In this document: piece after piece, positions 29,024 through 39,424 of the stretch
Numbering within the stretch: position 1 is the stretch's first letter
Layout of the letters: each line of letters opens with the position of its first letter
Assembly: GCA_016744395.1 (NCBI GenBank)
Contig: JADGEK010000004.1
Span: 1,967 to 65,966, forward strand
Direction: 5' to 3'
Length of the DNA: 64,000 nt
From: Gammaproteobacteria bacterium
GTDB lineage: Bacteria > Pseudomonadota > Gammaproteobacteria > GRL18
The notes under the pieces: generated by a model
What the model was told of the DNA's origin: nothing
Seen by the model: the letters and a program-made list of their open reading frames with translations, nothing else
The model's database searches: none
Made by a program: the position numbers and the translations under genes

Positions 29024-31726
29024 TTATGCAAAGCTATAATTAAAGGCCCCTTCGTTATTGACATCAATTATTAAACTATCATAGTTTTTTTCTTGACTGA
29101 GATTTTGAATCAAATAGGATGAAATTTTAGGAATAATATTATTCGTAATGATGTAATCAATATTTCTTGCCCCCGTTTCAACTTCTTGACAACGTTGTGA
29201 TATTTTTTCTAACACACGACTATCATATTTTAATTTAATTTTATGTTCATTATTAAGACGCTGAGCAATACGTTCTAATTTCAATTCAGTGAGCTCTGTC
29301 ATAACATGACCATGAACAGGGAAATAAGGTATTATTGTCATACGAGCCAATAGCGCGGGTTTGAAATATTGACTTAGCACAGGTCTGATTGCATCTAATA
29401 GGTCCTTATGAACAGGACGTTGTATCGTACCATCAGAAGCAGTGCATAAATTAGCAATCACATCGGATGCCAAATTACTGGTCAATAGAATGCTCGTATT
29501 TTTAAAATCAATTTCTCTTCCTTCACCATCACTTAATATGCCTTTATCAAATACCTGGTAAAACAAATTCATGACTTCAGGATCGGCTTTTTCAACTTCA
29601 TCCAAGAGAACAACCGAATAAGGCCTTTGACGAATGGCTTCAGTGAGTAGGCCACCCTCTCCATAACCAACATAACCAGGTGGGGAGCCAATGAGTCTAG
29701 AAACTGTGTGTTTTTCCTGAAACTCTGACATATTAATGGTCGTCATAAAACGTTCCCCACCATATAATAAATCTGCTAATGCAATGGCCGTTTCAGTTTT
29801 ACCGACACCACTCGGCCCAACCAGTAAAAAGACGCCATTGGGTGCATCAGGATTCGACAAACCCATTTTTGCTGCTTTTACGGCATTATCTAAAATTTCA
29901 ACGGCATGATCCTGCCCCTTTATTCGATCTTTCATTTTTAGTTGAAAGTTCATTAAATCATCACTTTCATCGGCCAACATTTTTCCTAAAGGAATACCCG
30001 TCCAATCAGAAATAACGCCACCAATAAGTTTCGAATCAACTTCATATGAGACTAAGGCCAATTGACCATTATCATCTATCAACACATTCAATTCATGAGT
30101 TAACGCAGATAATTGCAATATTAACTCATCAGTTTGAAGAGTATCATCCTTTTCAACCGCCGGTTTAACACCATCTGATGACATTTCACTTAATGTTGCA
30201 TCTTTTGCTTCTAAAGATGACATTACGAGATTTTTGGCTAATTTTTTACGAAGTTGTAGTATCTGATTGGCAATATTTGATTCTTTTATCCATTGGACAT
30301 TAATTTCTTCAAAAAGAGCTTCTAGATCAAATAATTGTTTTTTTAACGTCTTAATATTCTCCTCATCCTGCATCAAACCCATATCAATATCACGTTGAAC
30401 AGCAGTCAATTCACGTTTTAAGGAAACAATTCTTGATTGATGTTTATCAAGAATTGCTGGCTGAGATGAAATGCTGATCTTAACGCGAGCACAAGCTGTA
30501 TCCAAAACATCAATGGCTTTATCGGGTAGTAAACGACCTGAAATATATCGTTTCGATAAACGTGCAGCTGCTTCTATCGCTTCATCACGAATGTAAACAC
30601 CATGTGTTAATTCATATTTATCTTTAAGACCCCGTAATATTATCATGGCCTGTTCTGCAGATGGCTCCTCTAGTTTAACCAGCTGAAAACGTCTTGCTAG
30701 GGCAGGATCTTTTTCAAAATATTTTTTATATTCACTCCAGGTCGTTGCGGCAATAGTTCTCAGTTCTCCACGAGCTAAAGCTGGCTTTAATAAATTAGCA
30801 GCATCACTGCCACCAAGCTGTCCACCTGCACCAACTAAGGTGTGAGCCTCATCAATAAAGAGAATAATGGCTTCCTCTGATGATTTCACTTCTTCGATAA
30901 CCGCTTTTAAACGCTTTTCAAATTCACCTTTAACACTAGCCCCTGCTTGCAAAAGTCCCATATCCAAACCAAGTAAGCGGACTTCTTTTAATAAATCCGG
31001 GACTTCACCATTGACAATTTTAAGTGCTAAACCTTCAACAACAGCCGTTTTACCAACTCCAGGCTCACCAACAGCAATAGGATTATTTTTACGACGTCTG
31101 CCAAGTACATCAATTATTTGGCGAATTTCAATATCACGACAAAAAACAGGATCAATTTCTCCATTCTTTGCCTGAAGTGTAAAGTCCACCGTATATTTTT
31201 TTAGTGCATTTTCTGTTGTATTGATTTGTCTGCTGGTATTGTTTGTTAAATCTGAATCAGTTGATTCTTTAGTCATCATACCCTGCAGTAAATTAAATAA
31301 TTTTTCCAGGGAAATTGATTCCATTAAATCAAAATAAGCCATTCTACCAAATCGATTAGGATTTGATAATAATGCCAGAATCATTGCCCCTGTAGATATA
31401 CAATCAATTTTAAATTTGAGAGAACACAATAACCAGGACTCCTGCAACCAATCGATAAATAAAGGTGAAAAAACAGGATGGGAAGTATTTCCAGAACGTA
31501 AATCCTGACTCAGTTGTATGGCACGATTGACTTTGATAACTGAAATTTCAAATTGATTGAGAATTTTAGATAAGTCATTGTCTGGTGTATCCAATAATTC
31601 TAACAAGAAATCTTCAATCGTAATTTCGTAACCACCTCTAATAACACATTTACTACTAGAACCTTCTATAACTTGATGAGCATCCATGCCTAAATGTGCT
31701 ATCAATGAATCTAAATCAATATCCAT
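29024..31726 (-). CDS. clpV: ClpV (TssH), AAA+ ATPase of T6SS sheath recycling
   Basis: Hexameric ATPase that unfolds the contracted TssB/TssC sheath for reuse. The 900 residues have the ClpV-type N-domain (1-160), a first AAA+ domain with GEPGVGKTAVVEG near 224 and Walker B IILFIDEAHTLVGAG, a coiled-coil middle domain (about 420-570) and a second AAA+ domain with GPSGVGKTETA near 642 and VVLLDEVEKADPE. The N-domain and the missing ClpP-binding loop class place it in ClpV rather than ClpB, as does its position next to tssG. The ATG follows AAAGGA. Both ATPase sites are intact. Confidence 0.97.
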   Translation of the reverse strand: MDIDLDSLIAHLGMDAHQVIEGSSSKCVIRGGYEITIEDFLLELLDTPDNDLSKILNQFEISVIKVNRAIQLSQDLRSGNTSHPVFSPLFIDWLQESWLLCSLKFKIDCISTGAMILALLSNPNRFGRMAYFDLMESISLEKLFNLLQGMMTKESTDSDLTNNTSRQINTTENALKKYTVDFTLQAKNGEIDPVFCRDIEIRQIIDVLGRRRKNNPIAVGEPGVGKTAVVEGLALKIVNGEVPDLLKEVRLLGLDMGLLQAGASVKGEFEKRLKAVIEEVKSSEEAIILFIDEAHTLVGAGGQLGGSDAANLLKPALARGELRTIAATTWSEYKKYFEKDPALARRFQLVKLEEPSAEQAMIILRGLKDKYELTHGVYIRDEAIEAAARLSKRYISGRLLPDKAIDVLDTACARVKISISSQPAILDKHQSRIVSLKRELTAVQRDIDMGLMQDEENIKTLKKQLFDLEALFEEINVQWIKESNIANQILQLRKKLAKNLVMSSLEAKDATLSEMSSDGVKPAVEKDDTLQTDELILQLSALTHELNVLIDDNGQLALVSYEVDSKLIGGVISDWTGIPLGKMLADESDDLMNFQLKMKDRIKGQDHAVEILDNAVKAAKMGLSNPDAPNGVFLLVGPSGVGKTETAIALADLLYGGERFMTTINMSEFQEKHTVSRLIGSPPGYVGYGEGGLLTEAIRQRPYSVVLLDEVEKADPEVMNLFYQVFDKGILSDGEGREIDFKNTSILLTSNLASDVIANLCTASDGTIQRPVHKDLLDAIRPVLSQYFKPALLARMTIIPYFPVHGHVMTELTELKLERIAQRLNNEHKIKLKYDSRVLEKISQRCQEVETGARNIDYIITNNIIPKISSYLIQNLSQEKNYDSLIIDVNNEGAFNYSFA

Positions 31727-31763
31727 TATTATAATCCTTTATCATTTTTTCAATTGTAAAACC

Positions 31764-32792
31764 TTATGCTCTTCCTGGAACAATGACAGATTTATTTTCT
31801 TGTATTTGTGCACCAAACCATGTTGTCCAACCCAATTTTTCCTGATTGTGGTGACTGAGTGATAATTCAGGGACCGCATACTTAACTAGTTGAAGTTCAA
31901 TGTCATAGTCAAGCTGATCTCGAAGTACATAATCAACAATTTTTCTAAGTGATTGATAGTTTTCACCCTCAGGTAAAAATTGAATAAATCGCTCATAGCT
32001 TAAGTTAGTAATTTTTATACGAAACTTGCCACTACGGTCTTCGACTAAATTACCTAAAACCAGATCATCACTCAAAGTTGAACACTGTTCGCCCAAACGG
32101 TTTTGTTGATCATCTTCAATCTCAACAAATCGCTGCATATTTGAAACGATATGAAAATTTTTGTAGTTAAAATAAAATCTTAATATTGATTCAATCACAC
32201 TGGCTGAATGGCAACGCATACCCAACATACCAAGAAATGGTAATAATCTATGCCAATTAACATCAGAATCATTTCGTTGTTCTGGTCTGACTAAGCCGCA
32301 TAAAGCAAACATCCTGTTGGTAAATACATCTGAGCTACCTTCTTTTTCACTGCTCATTTTATACTGCTGATAATACCTGTATTTTTCCCAGCATTTATAA
32401 ACCAGGGATATCATTCTATGGTTAAACAAATCCATAAAATCCTGTGTTGAATCAAAGCCATTTTTAGCCTGTAAAATGCTTTCACTATAAAAAGCAGGTA
32501 AGGGTGATGTGGATCCATAAAGCCCTAAAAAATTGACTGACATTTGTGCAATCATTTTTTCATTGCTTTCATTAATCGAAACTGAATCCACATCTGATTT
32601 ATTAAAGATTAATTGTGGATTGACACTAAACTGAATCAATGTTTCCTTTAAAGATTCTTTACCCTCATCATCCTTTACGAGTTTATTAAAATCATTTAGC
32701 AATTGTACTGCCTGGAAAAAGGAGTACTGCTTACTGTGTTTAACAAGATCATAAACTATATGATCGGCTGTTGACCGATTCTGGCTGGCCAC
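31764..32792 (-). CDS. tssG: TssG (VasB/ImpH), T6SS baseplate wedge subunit
   Basis: Cytoplasmic baseplate component that forms a wedge with TssE and two TssF copies. The 342 residues show the family opening ADHIVYDLVKHSKQYSFFQA, then FLGLYGSTSPLPAFYSE near 90 and the FLGMLGMRCHSA region near 185. The start is GTG inside the end of tssF, with a strong GGGAGAAG ribosome site seven bases upstream. The overlap is 37 bases, so the two genes are coupled. The length is normal. Confidence 0.95.
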   Translation of the reverse strand: MASQNRSTADHIVYDLVKHSKQYSFFQAVQLLNDFNKLVKDDEGKESLKETLIQFSVNPQLIFNKSDVDSVSINESNEKMIAQMSVNFLGLYGSTSPLPAFYSESILQAKNGFDSTQDFMDLFNHRMISLVYKCWEKYRYYQQYKMSSEKEGSSDVFTNRMFALCGLVRPEQRNDSDVNWHRLLPFLGMLGMRCHSASVIESILRFYFNYKNFHIVSNMQRFVEIEDDQQNRLGEQCSTLSDDLVLGNLVEDRSGKFRIKITNLSYERFIQFLPEGENYQSLRKIVDYVLRDQLDYDIELQLVKYAVPELSLSHHNQEKLGWTTWFGAQIQENKSVIVPGRA

Positions 32793-34537
32793 TTATAAAC
32801 TTCTCCCTGCTCAATACCATGTACTATCAGTTCATGAAATGAATTTAACGATACATAAAGTGAAAAAAACTCATTTAATATGGTGAAAAATAAAAACATT
32901 TCACCTTCATTAGTATATTTAGATTCTAATACTCGCATTGTTGACCGTATTCCACGTACAGGACGTCCTTGGTACAATCGGTCCACTCTATCCACTTTAA
33001 TGGTTTCAATGCCATCTAAACGATGTTGACTCGCTCTTGCCTGTTGTCTATCATAGTAACGGCGATAATCATATGTGGATAAAATAGTACTTAAAGCCTC
33101 TTTATTCATCAACGATTGATAATTGAGTGACATATTTGAAATCAATTGCCAATGAAAGCCCTTATCCATGGGTGGAATAAATTCAGGGGTCACCTGAGAA
33201 ATATTGGTCACATCAACATACTCAGGTATACCATCACCTGGAATATTAATATCACCAATGCCTAATTTAATGGGTAAATTACGATTGGTACAAATTAAAC
33301 TGGCTTCGATGGTTTCATCTTGTGGTGACTCACCCTGTTCTCTTTGGTTGACAAAACTGATGTAACTGTCTAAAGCCTGTCCATCCTGAGACTCTTTAAT
33401 ACTCATTTTATAATACAATTGTGACCTGGTATCATTAAGACCGTGCTCAAAGGATTCAAAAGCTGGGTACTTTTTACGTTTATGATCACTATGCCCCCAT
33501 GCTTCAACTTCATTGACCTCATAAATTTCATAATGTTTTGGGTTAATTGCCGAAGGTAATAAACGATAGTCCACATTTTTGTGATCCAATTGTATTGGTG
33601 ATGATTTATGCTCAAACAAGTTCACCACTGGAGTGCAATACAGTTTGAATGAATCCCTATTAATCGAAACACTTGTGTCAAATTTTCTTGAAAAAGCACA
33701 TTCGATTTCAAGATGTGAAATATCCTCTATCTCTAATACATCGATTTGCTTTGCCAGACCATTGAGTCCCGTAAAATCAATAAAAAGATATTTTTCTGAC
33801 AAGGCAAAGTATTCTTGCAAGATACGATAGCCATTAAACAAATTATCTGAATAAGGGAGTAAATGCTCATTTTCAGAAAAACCAGTTGGCAATACAGTGC
33901 TCACAGGCAATAAACCTATATCGATTTTATTTCCTTGTGAATCTACAGCACTGACTCGGACGTCTTGTAAATAACGACAAAAAAATAAATAGAGTGTATG
34001 AGACGTATGTAAATCACCAAAAAGATGAAACCGAAGTATATTCAAAGACATTTCATCAATATTGGCTTTATCATCTAACAATGACAATTGAATGCTGATA
34101 TTCGAACCTGTCGGGTGAATTGAGTGATGCGCCTCAGAAACAACAATGGGATACAAGTCCACATCAAAGCAGGTTTGAAACTGACATTGAGTGCCATCAA
34201 CAGGCGTTGATATTACCTGACTTTTCCGTTTTATCTTCTTTTTTTCTGATATACCTTCTAGCGGTGACATTTGTACCATACTTAAAGATGGAATAGGTTT
34301 TAAGAAATTTGGCCAAAGAAGATTCATCACAGAGTGCGTGAGCTCTGGCAATTCATCTTCCAGTTTTTGCCTTAAACGCCCCGTTAGGAAGGCAAAACCT
34401 TCTAATAATCGTTCAACATCTGGATCCTGAGCCTCTGTCGCTAAAAAAGGAGCCAGACGAGGATTTGTATCAGCAAATTCTGACCCCAGAATTCTTAAGG
34501 CCGTTAGTTCATCCTGAAAGTATTTATTGACAGACAT
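32756..34537 (-). CDS. tssF: TssF (VasA/ImpG), T6SS baseplate wedge subunit
   Basis: Largest wedge protein of the T6SS baseplate. The 593 residues begin with the family signature YFQDELTALRILGSEFADTNPRLAP, followed by DPDVERLLEGFAFLTGRLRQKLEDELPELTHS. The RLYQGRPVRGIRSTM motif lies near 520, and the C-terminal EGEMFLFFTILNEFFSLYVSLNSF is also typical. The ATG is clear. It begins five bases after the tssE stop and overlaps tssG. Nothing is missing compared with the family. Confidence 0.96.
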   Translation of the reverse strand: MSVNKYFQDELTALRILGSEFADTNPRLAPFLATEAQDPDVERLLEGFAFLTGRLRQKLEDELPELTHSVMNLLWPNFLKPIPSLSMVQMSPLEGISEKKKIKRKSQVISTPVDGTQCQFQTCFDVDLYPIVVSEAHHSIHPTGSNISIQLSLLDDKANIDEMSLNILRFHLFGDLHTSHTLYLFFCRYLQDVRVSAVDSQGNKIDIGLLPVSTVLPTGFSENEHLLPYSDNLFNGYRILQEYFALSEKYLFIDFTGLNGLAKQIDVLEIEDISHLEIECAFSRKFDTSVSINRDSFKLYCTPVVNLFEHKSSPIQLDHKNVDYRLLPSAINPKHYEIYEVNEVEAWGHSDHKRKKYPAFESFEHGLNDTRSQLYYKMSIKESQDGQALDSYISFVNQREQGESPQDETIEASLICTNRNLPIKLGIGDINIPGDGIPEYVDVTNISQVTPEFIPPMDKGFHWQLISNMSLNYQSLMNKEALSTILSTYDYRRYYDRQQARASQHRLDGIETIKVDRVDRLYQGRPVRGIRSTMRVLESKYTNEGEMFLFFTILNEFFSLYVSLNSFHELIVHGIEQGEVYKWPARIGQQPII

Positions 34538-34542
34538 ATTGT

Positions 34543-34953
34543 CTAACCTCTCACTATGGTCTGTCCTGAGCTGGTCAGAACGGTTTCAAAAGAGAGGTTT
34601 TGAACATCATCATCGACAAAGACCTTAGTTACAATATTAAATTTGAGTTCAAGGGGTTTGTCAATATCAGGCTCATGAGTAATTTGAACCGATTGAATTC
34701 TTGGTTCAAAACTGTGTAGATAGTCTCGAATTGATAATTTGAGTTTATTAATAGCATCTGGAAATTGAGACACAAATTCAGAAAAGTCTGGAACACCATA
34801 ACTTTCTAAAGAGATAAGACTGCCCTTTCTGACATTGAGCATTTTTTGAAGACTATTCAAAATAGAATAGTGTAAACTAGTGTAATCAAAACGAAGCGAA
34901 TAGCCGTGGCTATCACTGTTGATACGATCAAATAGTGATTTTTCTGAAATCAT
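34543..34953 (-). CDS. tssE: TssE (ImpF, gp25-like), T6SS baseplate subunit
   Basis: Small baseplate protein related to phage T4 gp25, which helps start sheath polymerisation. From the ATG at 34953 it has 136 residues. A TTG three codons earlier (34962) is also open but has no better ribosome site. SLISLESYGVPDFSEF and LRDYLHS-like IRDYLHSFEPRIQSVQI are the gp25 hallmarks. It is separated from tssC by about 144 bases and is followed at once by tssF. A possible promoter lies in this gap. Confidence 0.93.
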   Translation of the reverse strand: MISEKSLFDRINSDSHGYSLRFDYTSLHYSILNSLQKMLNVRKGSLISLESYGVPDFSEFVSQFPDAINKLKLSIRDYLHSFEPRIQSVQITHEPDIDKPLELKFNIVTKVFVDDDVQNLSFETVLTSSGQTIVRG

Positions 34954-34997
34954 GTTCTGCAATCATCTGCGTTGTTATTGTTATTCCCTTGTGCTAT

Positions 34998-35026
34998 ATC
35001 ATATTATAATAATATATGAATGTCAC
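34998..35026 (-). promoter_or_regulatory. Possible sigma-70 promoter before tssE
   Basis: On the minus strand GTGACA (35021-35026) and TATGAT (34998-35003) are 17 bases apart, in the 144-base gap between tssC and tssE. This could give tssE and the downstream genes a start separate from tssC. The region is AT-rich, so a chance match is possible. Confidence 0.35.
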
Positions 35027-35097
35027 ATGGGTTTACCCTTGAATTGCGCAATTTTTTGCTCACTTCGTCACATTTTGTCAAACTAAAATGACTGAGT

Positions 35098-36660
35098 TTA
35101 TACTTGTTGACGGTGTTGCTGCGCATCTTTACTGACCTCCAGTTTGCCCACTAAAGACAGTGTAAAGTCAGCCCCCATATATTTAAAATGAGGCCGAACT
35201 TGTACCGAAGCACGATACCAACCAGGCTCTCCATCTACAGGTAAAACCTGTATACTGGCTTGTCGCAGTGGGCGTCGATTTCTTATTTCGATGGAGGGAT
35301 TTTCCTGATCGGATACATATTGTTTTATCCACTGATTTAAGCCTCGCTCAACATCGACTTTCTCTTTCCATGAGCCAATATTTTCTCTTTGAATCACTTT
35401 GAGATAGTGTGCTATTCTATTTATAATAAAAAGATAAGGCAGCTGAGTTCCCAACTTATAATTAGTATGAGTCTCTTTTTCATCAAGTGAGTGACCAACG
35501 TGTTTACTAGTTTGTACTGAATTCGCTGAGTAAAAAGAGGCATTATCTTTTCCACGCCTGAGAGTTAAAGCAATAAAACCTTCCTCAGTTAATTCATACT
35601 CACGTCTATCAGTTATCATAACTTCTGTGGGAAGTTTAGATTCAATAGTTCCCATAGCCTGATAAAAATCATGTGTCATCTCTTCGACTAAACCGCCTGC
35701 AGAAGGACCGATAATATGGGGACACCAACGAAACTTAGCAAAACTTTCTGTTAATCGAGACGCAAATAAAAATGCTGGATTTCCCCAAAGGGAATGTTCA
35801 TGTGATGTACTAATGTTTTCGATATAATCCATACCATAATTTATGAGCTTTTCATCGATTGACTGATAGGATCGACGTAGCAAAAAACGAGGCAAAACCA
35901 GACCGATATAACGTGAATCTTCTGTTGTCCTGAAACGGTTCCATTTTTGAAATTTAGGACTTGTAAAAATATCCTGCATATCAACAATTGAAGGCAGCTC
36001 CCTCATGTCATCAATATCAAAAAAATCACAATCTGCAGCGGCAATAAATGGCGTATGGGACATGGCACCAATACTCGCTATTTTTTGCAGTAATTTGATA
36101 TCGGGTCCCTTCGGTGTTATCTGGTAGTTTCCAATCATTACACCATAAGGTTCACCACCGTATTGACCATACTCCTGACTGTAAACCAATTTATAAAGAC
36201 CTGATTTAACAATTTCAGGTGCATCTTCCAGGTCTTCCAATAAATCAGACTGAGATAGATTGACCAGCTCAACTTTGATATTTTCATTGAACTGAGTTTG
36301 TTTAATGAACAGATTCAGGCTACGCCAAGCGGATTCCAGAGCCTGAAATATAGAATGATGTAAAATTTCATCGATTTGATTTTTTATTTTACGATCAATT
36401 TCAGCAATGATAATACTGACTAAAAAAGCATCAACTAATGGTTGGCTAAAACTTTCAGGTTGAGTGTCTTTTAACGCGCTTTTAAGGATAAGTCTAAGGG
36501 CACTTTGAAGGGAATCTTGATCAATTTCCCTTATAGTATTCCCGAAAAAAGAAGGATGATGGGCCTCGTGTACAACGTAAGTTTGTATGAGTCCGTATAA
36601 AATAGATGAATCCAGCATTCCAGAAACAGGAGATGCGTTCTGCTCGTCCAGTTGAGCCAT
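35098..36660 (-). CDS. tssC: TssC (VipB/ImpC), T6SS contractile sheath large subunit
   Basis: Large subunit of the contractile sheath, which must pair with TssB to polymerise. The 520 residues match the family in length and in motifs: IFQALESAWRSLNLFIKQT near 105, GEPYGVMIGNYQI near 175, PFIAAADCDFFDI near 208, RFLLRRSY near 265, and the C-terminal RPLRQASIQVLPVDGEPGWY. The ATG follows AAAGGAA. It is the first gene of the cluster here. tssB, which nearly always lies directly upstream, is absent: the 216 bases before it lead only to the end of ftsK. A promoter must lie in that gap, but I cannot place it. Confidence 0.97.
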   Translation of the reverse strand: MAQLDEQNASPVSGMLDSSILYGLIQTYVVHEAHHPSFFGNTIREIDQDSLQSALRLILKSALKDTQPESFSQPLVDAFLVSIIIAEIDRKIKNQIDEILHHSIFQALESAWRSLNLFIKQTQFNENIKVELVNLSQSDLLEDLEDAPEIVKSGLYKLVYSQEYGQYGGEPYGVMIGNYQITPKGPDIKLLQKIASIGAMSHTPFIAAADCDFFDIDDMRELPSIVDMQDIFTSPKFQKWNRFRTTEDSRYIGLVLPRFLLRRSYQSIDEKLINYGMDYIENISTSHEHSLWGNPAFLFASRLTESFAKFRWCPHIIGPSAGGLVEEMTHDFYQAMGTIESKLPTEVMITDRREYELTEEGFIALTLRRGKDNASFYSANSVQTSKHVGHSLDEKETHTNYKLGTQLPYLFIINRIAHYLKVIQRENIGSWKEKVDVERGLNQWIKQYVSDQENPSIEIRNRRPLRQASIQVLPVDGEPGWYRASVQVRPHFKYMGADFTLSLVGKLEVSKDAQQHRQQV

Positions 36661-36876
36661 AATAATAATTCCTTTTATATTATCAGGCTATTCTACACTT
36701 TTTGCATGATTATTTACAGTACCAGGAAAAATGAACAATTAAACAAACAACATATTAAATTAAGTGATTAATTTTAAAGTTTATTTATTAATATCTGAGG
36801 ACAATACTATAGAACAATGCTTCACTTCAGAACAGTTATACAAAAAATTTCATAATAGCCTAATATGGCTCAGTCA

Positions 36877-39375
36877 TTAAATTGGCGGTGGAGCAATGAC
36901 TTCTCTTTGGCCATTAGACTGAACGGCACTAACAACTCCAGCTGCTTCCATATCCTCTACCATACGTGCAGCACGGTTATAACCGACTTTAAGACGTCGC
37001 TGTAGACCTGAAATAGAGGCTCTACGAGTTTCAGTGACAATTGAAACCGCTTGATCATAAAGAGGATCTGTTTCACTTTGAGGATCGGCATCTCCAGGGA
37101 TTAAACCGCCTGTTGAAACACCTTCTCCAGATAAAATTTCTTCAATGTATTCAGCTTTACCACGTGATTTCAAGTCATTAACCACTGCATGGACTTCGTT
37201 ATCTGAAACAAATGCACCATGAACCCGTATTGGATATCCCATGCCAGGTGGGAGATAGAGCATATCACCATGCCCCAGGAGATTTTCAGCTCCCATTTGA
37301 TCAAGAATAGTACGTGAATCAATTTTTGAAGAGACTTGAAAAGCGATTCTTGTCGGTACGTTGGCCTTAATTAATCCCGTAATAACATCGACAGAAGGCC
37401 TTTGTGTTGCAATAATAAGATGCAAACCTGCCGCACGTGCCTTCTGGGCCAGACGAGCAATCAACTCTTCAACTTTCTTGCCGACAATCATCATCATATC
37501 GGCAAATTCATCAATGACAATAACAATGTAGGGTAAGGCTTCAAGTTCTGACGCTTCTTCATCTGGTGTAAGAGGGTTGGGAGTAAATAAAGGATCTTTT
37601 ATGGGATCACCTGCATCAATTGCCGCTTCAATTTTTTTATTAAATCCAGCTAAATTCCTGACCCCCATGGCAGCCATCAGTTTATAACGTTTTTCCATTT
37701 CAGCAACACACCAGCGTAGGGCATTAGCTGCTTCTTTCATATCGGTTACAACAGGGGCAAGAAGGTGAGGTATGTCTTCATAGATGGACAATTCAAGCAT
37801 TTTTGGATCAACCATAATCAAACGCAACTGATCAGGAGCCAACTGAAAAATCATACTTAAAATCATTGAGTTCACACCAACAGATTTTCCCGAACCTGTT
37901 GTACCAGCAACCAGAAGATGTGGCATTTTTGCTAAATCGGCCACAATGGGCTTACCACTAATATCATGTCCCAGCCCTAAAGGTATACTGGCTTTACTGT
38001 CTGAAAACTCTTTAGCGCCTAGCACTTCACTAAAATAAACAATTTCACGGTGTTCATTGGGTATTTCAATACCAACAGTGGATTTGCCAGCAATAACTTC
38101 AACCACTCGGATACTGACTACTCTTAATGAACGAGCCAAATCTTTTGATAAATTAGTAATTTGACTGACTTTGATACCAGGAGCCAACAAGAGTTCAAAG
38201 CGCGTAATAACAGGCCCTTGACTGACTGAGTCAACTTCAACGCTTAAGTTATAGTCGGCCAGTTTTTCTTCAATCAAACGTGACGTTGCTTCAAGTTCTT
38301 CTGGTGAAGTAACATGAGAAGAAGGTTGAGCATCATCTAATAATGACAGTGATGGTAATCCATCAATCGCATCATGAGCAAATAACTTGGTTTGTTTATC
38401 CTTATTAACTCGCTCACTCTTTTTATTACCTTGAAACCTCGGCTCAATTTTTAATGCACTGGACGCTTTGGCATTTTTAGCGTCCAATTTTCTTTGCTGA
38501 GCAGCCTGTTTGAATGCCTCTTTATCTGCTTTTTTCTTTTCTTTAAGTCGATTTGTTTCTTCAGTTCTGGAAGACGCTAGCTCTGCATTAGAAGCTCTAA
38601 GCAATGCTTTTTCTGCATTTTTACGAGCAGAATCATCTCTCCATTGATACCACCGATTGATGAGCCATTTATTCCCATTAAGAACAGCCCCACCAATAGA
38701 GTCCATAAGCCATAACCAGGATAAGCCTGTAAAAAAAGTAATTCCTATAAGAAAAAAAGTTAATAATAATAATGTGGCACCAACAAAACTGAATAATTGT
38801 TGGAGTTGAATAGAGGTAACTTCACCTAAAATTCCTCCAGCATTAAGAGGAAATATAACCGATGGGTGAGTAAAGTGCATACTGGAAAGGCCTGCTCCAG
38901 CAATAACCGTGATTATAAAACCAATTGTCCGTAGAGTAATGTGCCCGCTATGAAACACTTCTTCTTCATTTCGCCCACGATAAACAAGCCAGCCACTATA
39001 AAGGAGCATAGTTGGGAAGAGGAAGCCCAAATAGCCAAACAAATAAAGAAATAAGTCTGAAAACCAGGCACCAAATTTACCGCCACTATTATGCAACTTT
39101 GAAAGATCTATGGTCTCTGCAATACTATGTGACCAACCAGGGTCAGAGGGAGAGTAGGTAAATAAAGAGATAAACAAATACAAGCTAATGGCTATAAACA
39201 GAAAAAATACACTCTCTTTTATACCGCGTATAACTTGTGCTGAAAGTGGCTTTTTAATGTGTTCTTTATTAGCTGGTGCTTTTTTAGACGAAAGCGATTT
39301 ACTCGAAGCGGCTTTTTTTGAACTTGCTTTTTTCTTTGTACTGGTCTGGGCTTTCTTTTTTACGGTTTGCGGCAA
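36877..39375 (-). CDS. ftsK: FtsK, septal DNA translocase
   Basis: Membrane-anchored motor that moves DNA at the division septum and activates XerCD dimer resolution. The 832 residues begin with a Lys/Ala/Ser-rich tail (1-45), then four membrane segments (about 50-225), a short charged linker, the alpha/beta motor with Walker [14 protein letters not shown] near 492 and Walker [14 protein letters not shown], and a C-terminal winged-helix gamma domain (from about 770). The linker is short compared with E. coli FtsK. The start appears to be TTG at 39375, as no ATG lies within the tail, with a weak ribosome site. It lies 49 bases after the ald stop on the same strand. Confidence 0.95.
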   Translation of the reverse strand: MPQTVKKKAQTSTKKKASSKKAASSKSLSSKKAPANKEHIKKPLSAQVIRGIKESVFFLFIAISLYLFISLFTYSPSDPGWSHSIAETIDLSKLHNSGGKFGAWFSDLFLYLFGYLGFLFPTMLLYSGWLVYRGRNEEEVFHSGHITLRTIGFIITVIAGAGLSSMHFTHPSVIFPLNAGGILGEVTSIQLQQLFSFVGATLLLLTFFLIGITFFTGLSWLWLMDSIGGAVLNGNKWLINRWYQWRDDSARKNAEKALLRASNAELASSRTEETNRLKEKKKADKEAFKQAAQQRKLDAKNAKASSALKIEPRFQGNKKSERVNKDKQTKLFAHDAIDGLPSLSLLDDAQPSSHVTSPEELEATSRLIEEKLADYNLSVEVDSVSQGPVITRFELLLAPGIKVSQITNLSKDLARSLRVVSIRVVEVIAGKSTVGIEIPNEHREIVYFSEVLGAKEFSDSKASIPLGLGHDISGKPIVADLAKMPHLLVAGTTGSGKSVGVNSMILSMIFQLAPDQLRLIMVDPKMLELSIYEDIPHLLAPVVTDMKEAANALRWCVAEMEKRYKLMAAMGVRNLAGFNKKIEAAIDAGDPIKDPLFTPNPLTPDEEASELEALPYIVIVIDEFADMMMIVGKKVEELIARLAQKARAAGLHLIIATQRPSVDVITGLIKANVPTRIAFQVSSKIDSRTILDQMGAENLLGHGDMLYLPPGMGYPIRVHGAFVSDNEVHAVVNDLKSRGKAEYIEEILSGEGVSTGGLIPGDADPQSETDPLYDQAVSIVTETRRASISGLQRRLKVGYNRAARMVEDMEAAGVVSAVQSNGQREVIAPPPI

Positions 39376-39424
39376 AATTTAACTTCTTATTTAATGAAAT
39401 AAACAATGAGATTCAAACAACTCC

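Noticed and set aside
36661-36760. TGG...GC pattern before tssC resembling a sigma-54 promoter
   Set aside because: The GG and GC elements are 16 bases apart instead of 10, so it does not fit the fixed spacing of sigma-54 promoters.
36661-36876. Possible tssB remnant between ftsK and tssC
   Set aside because: The 216 bases are too short for tssB, and no frame resembles its conserved sequence.
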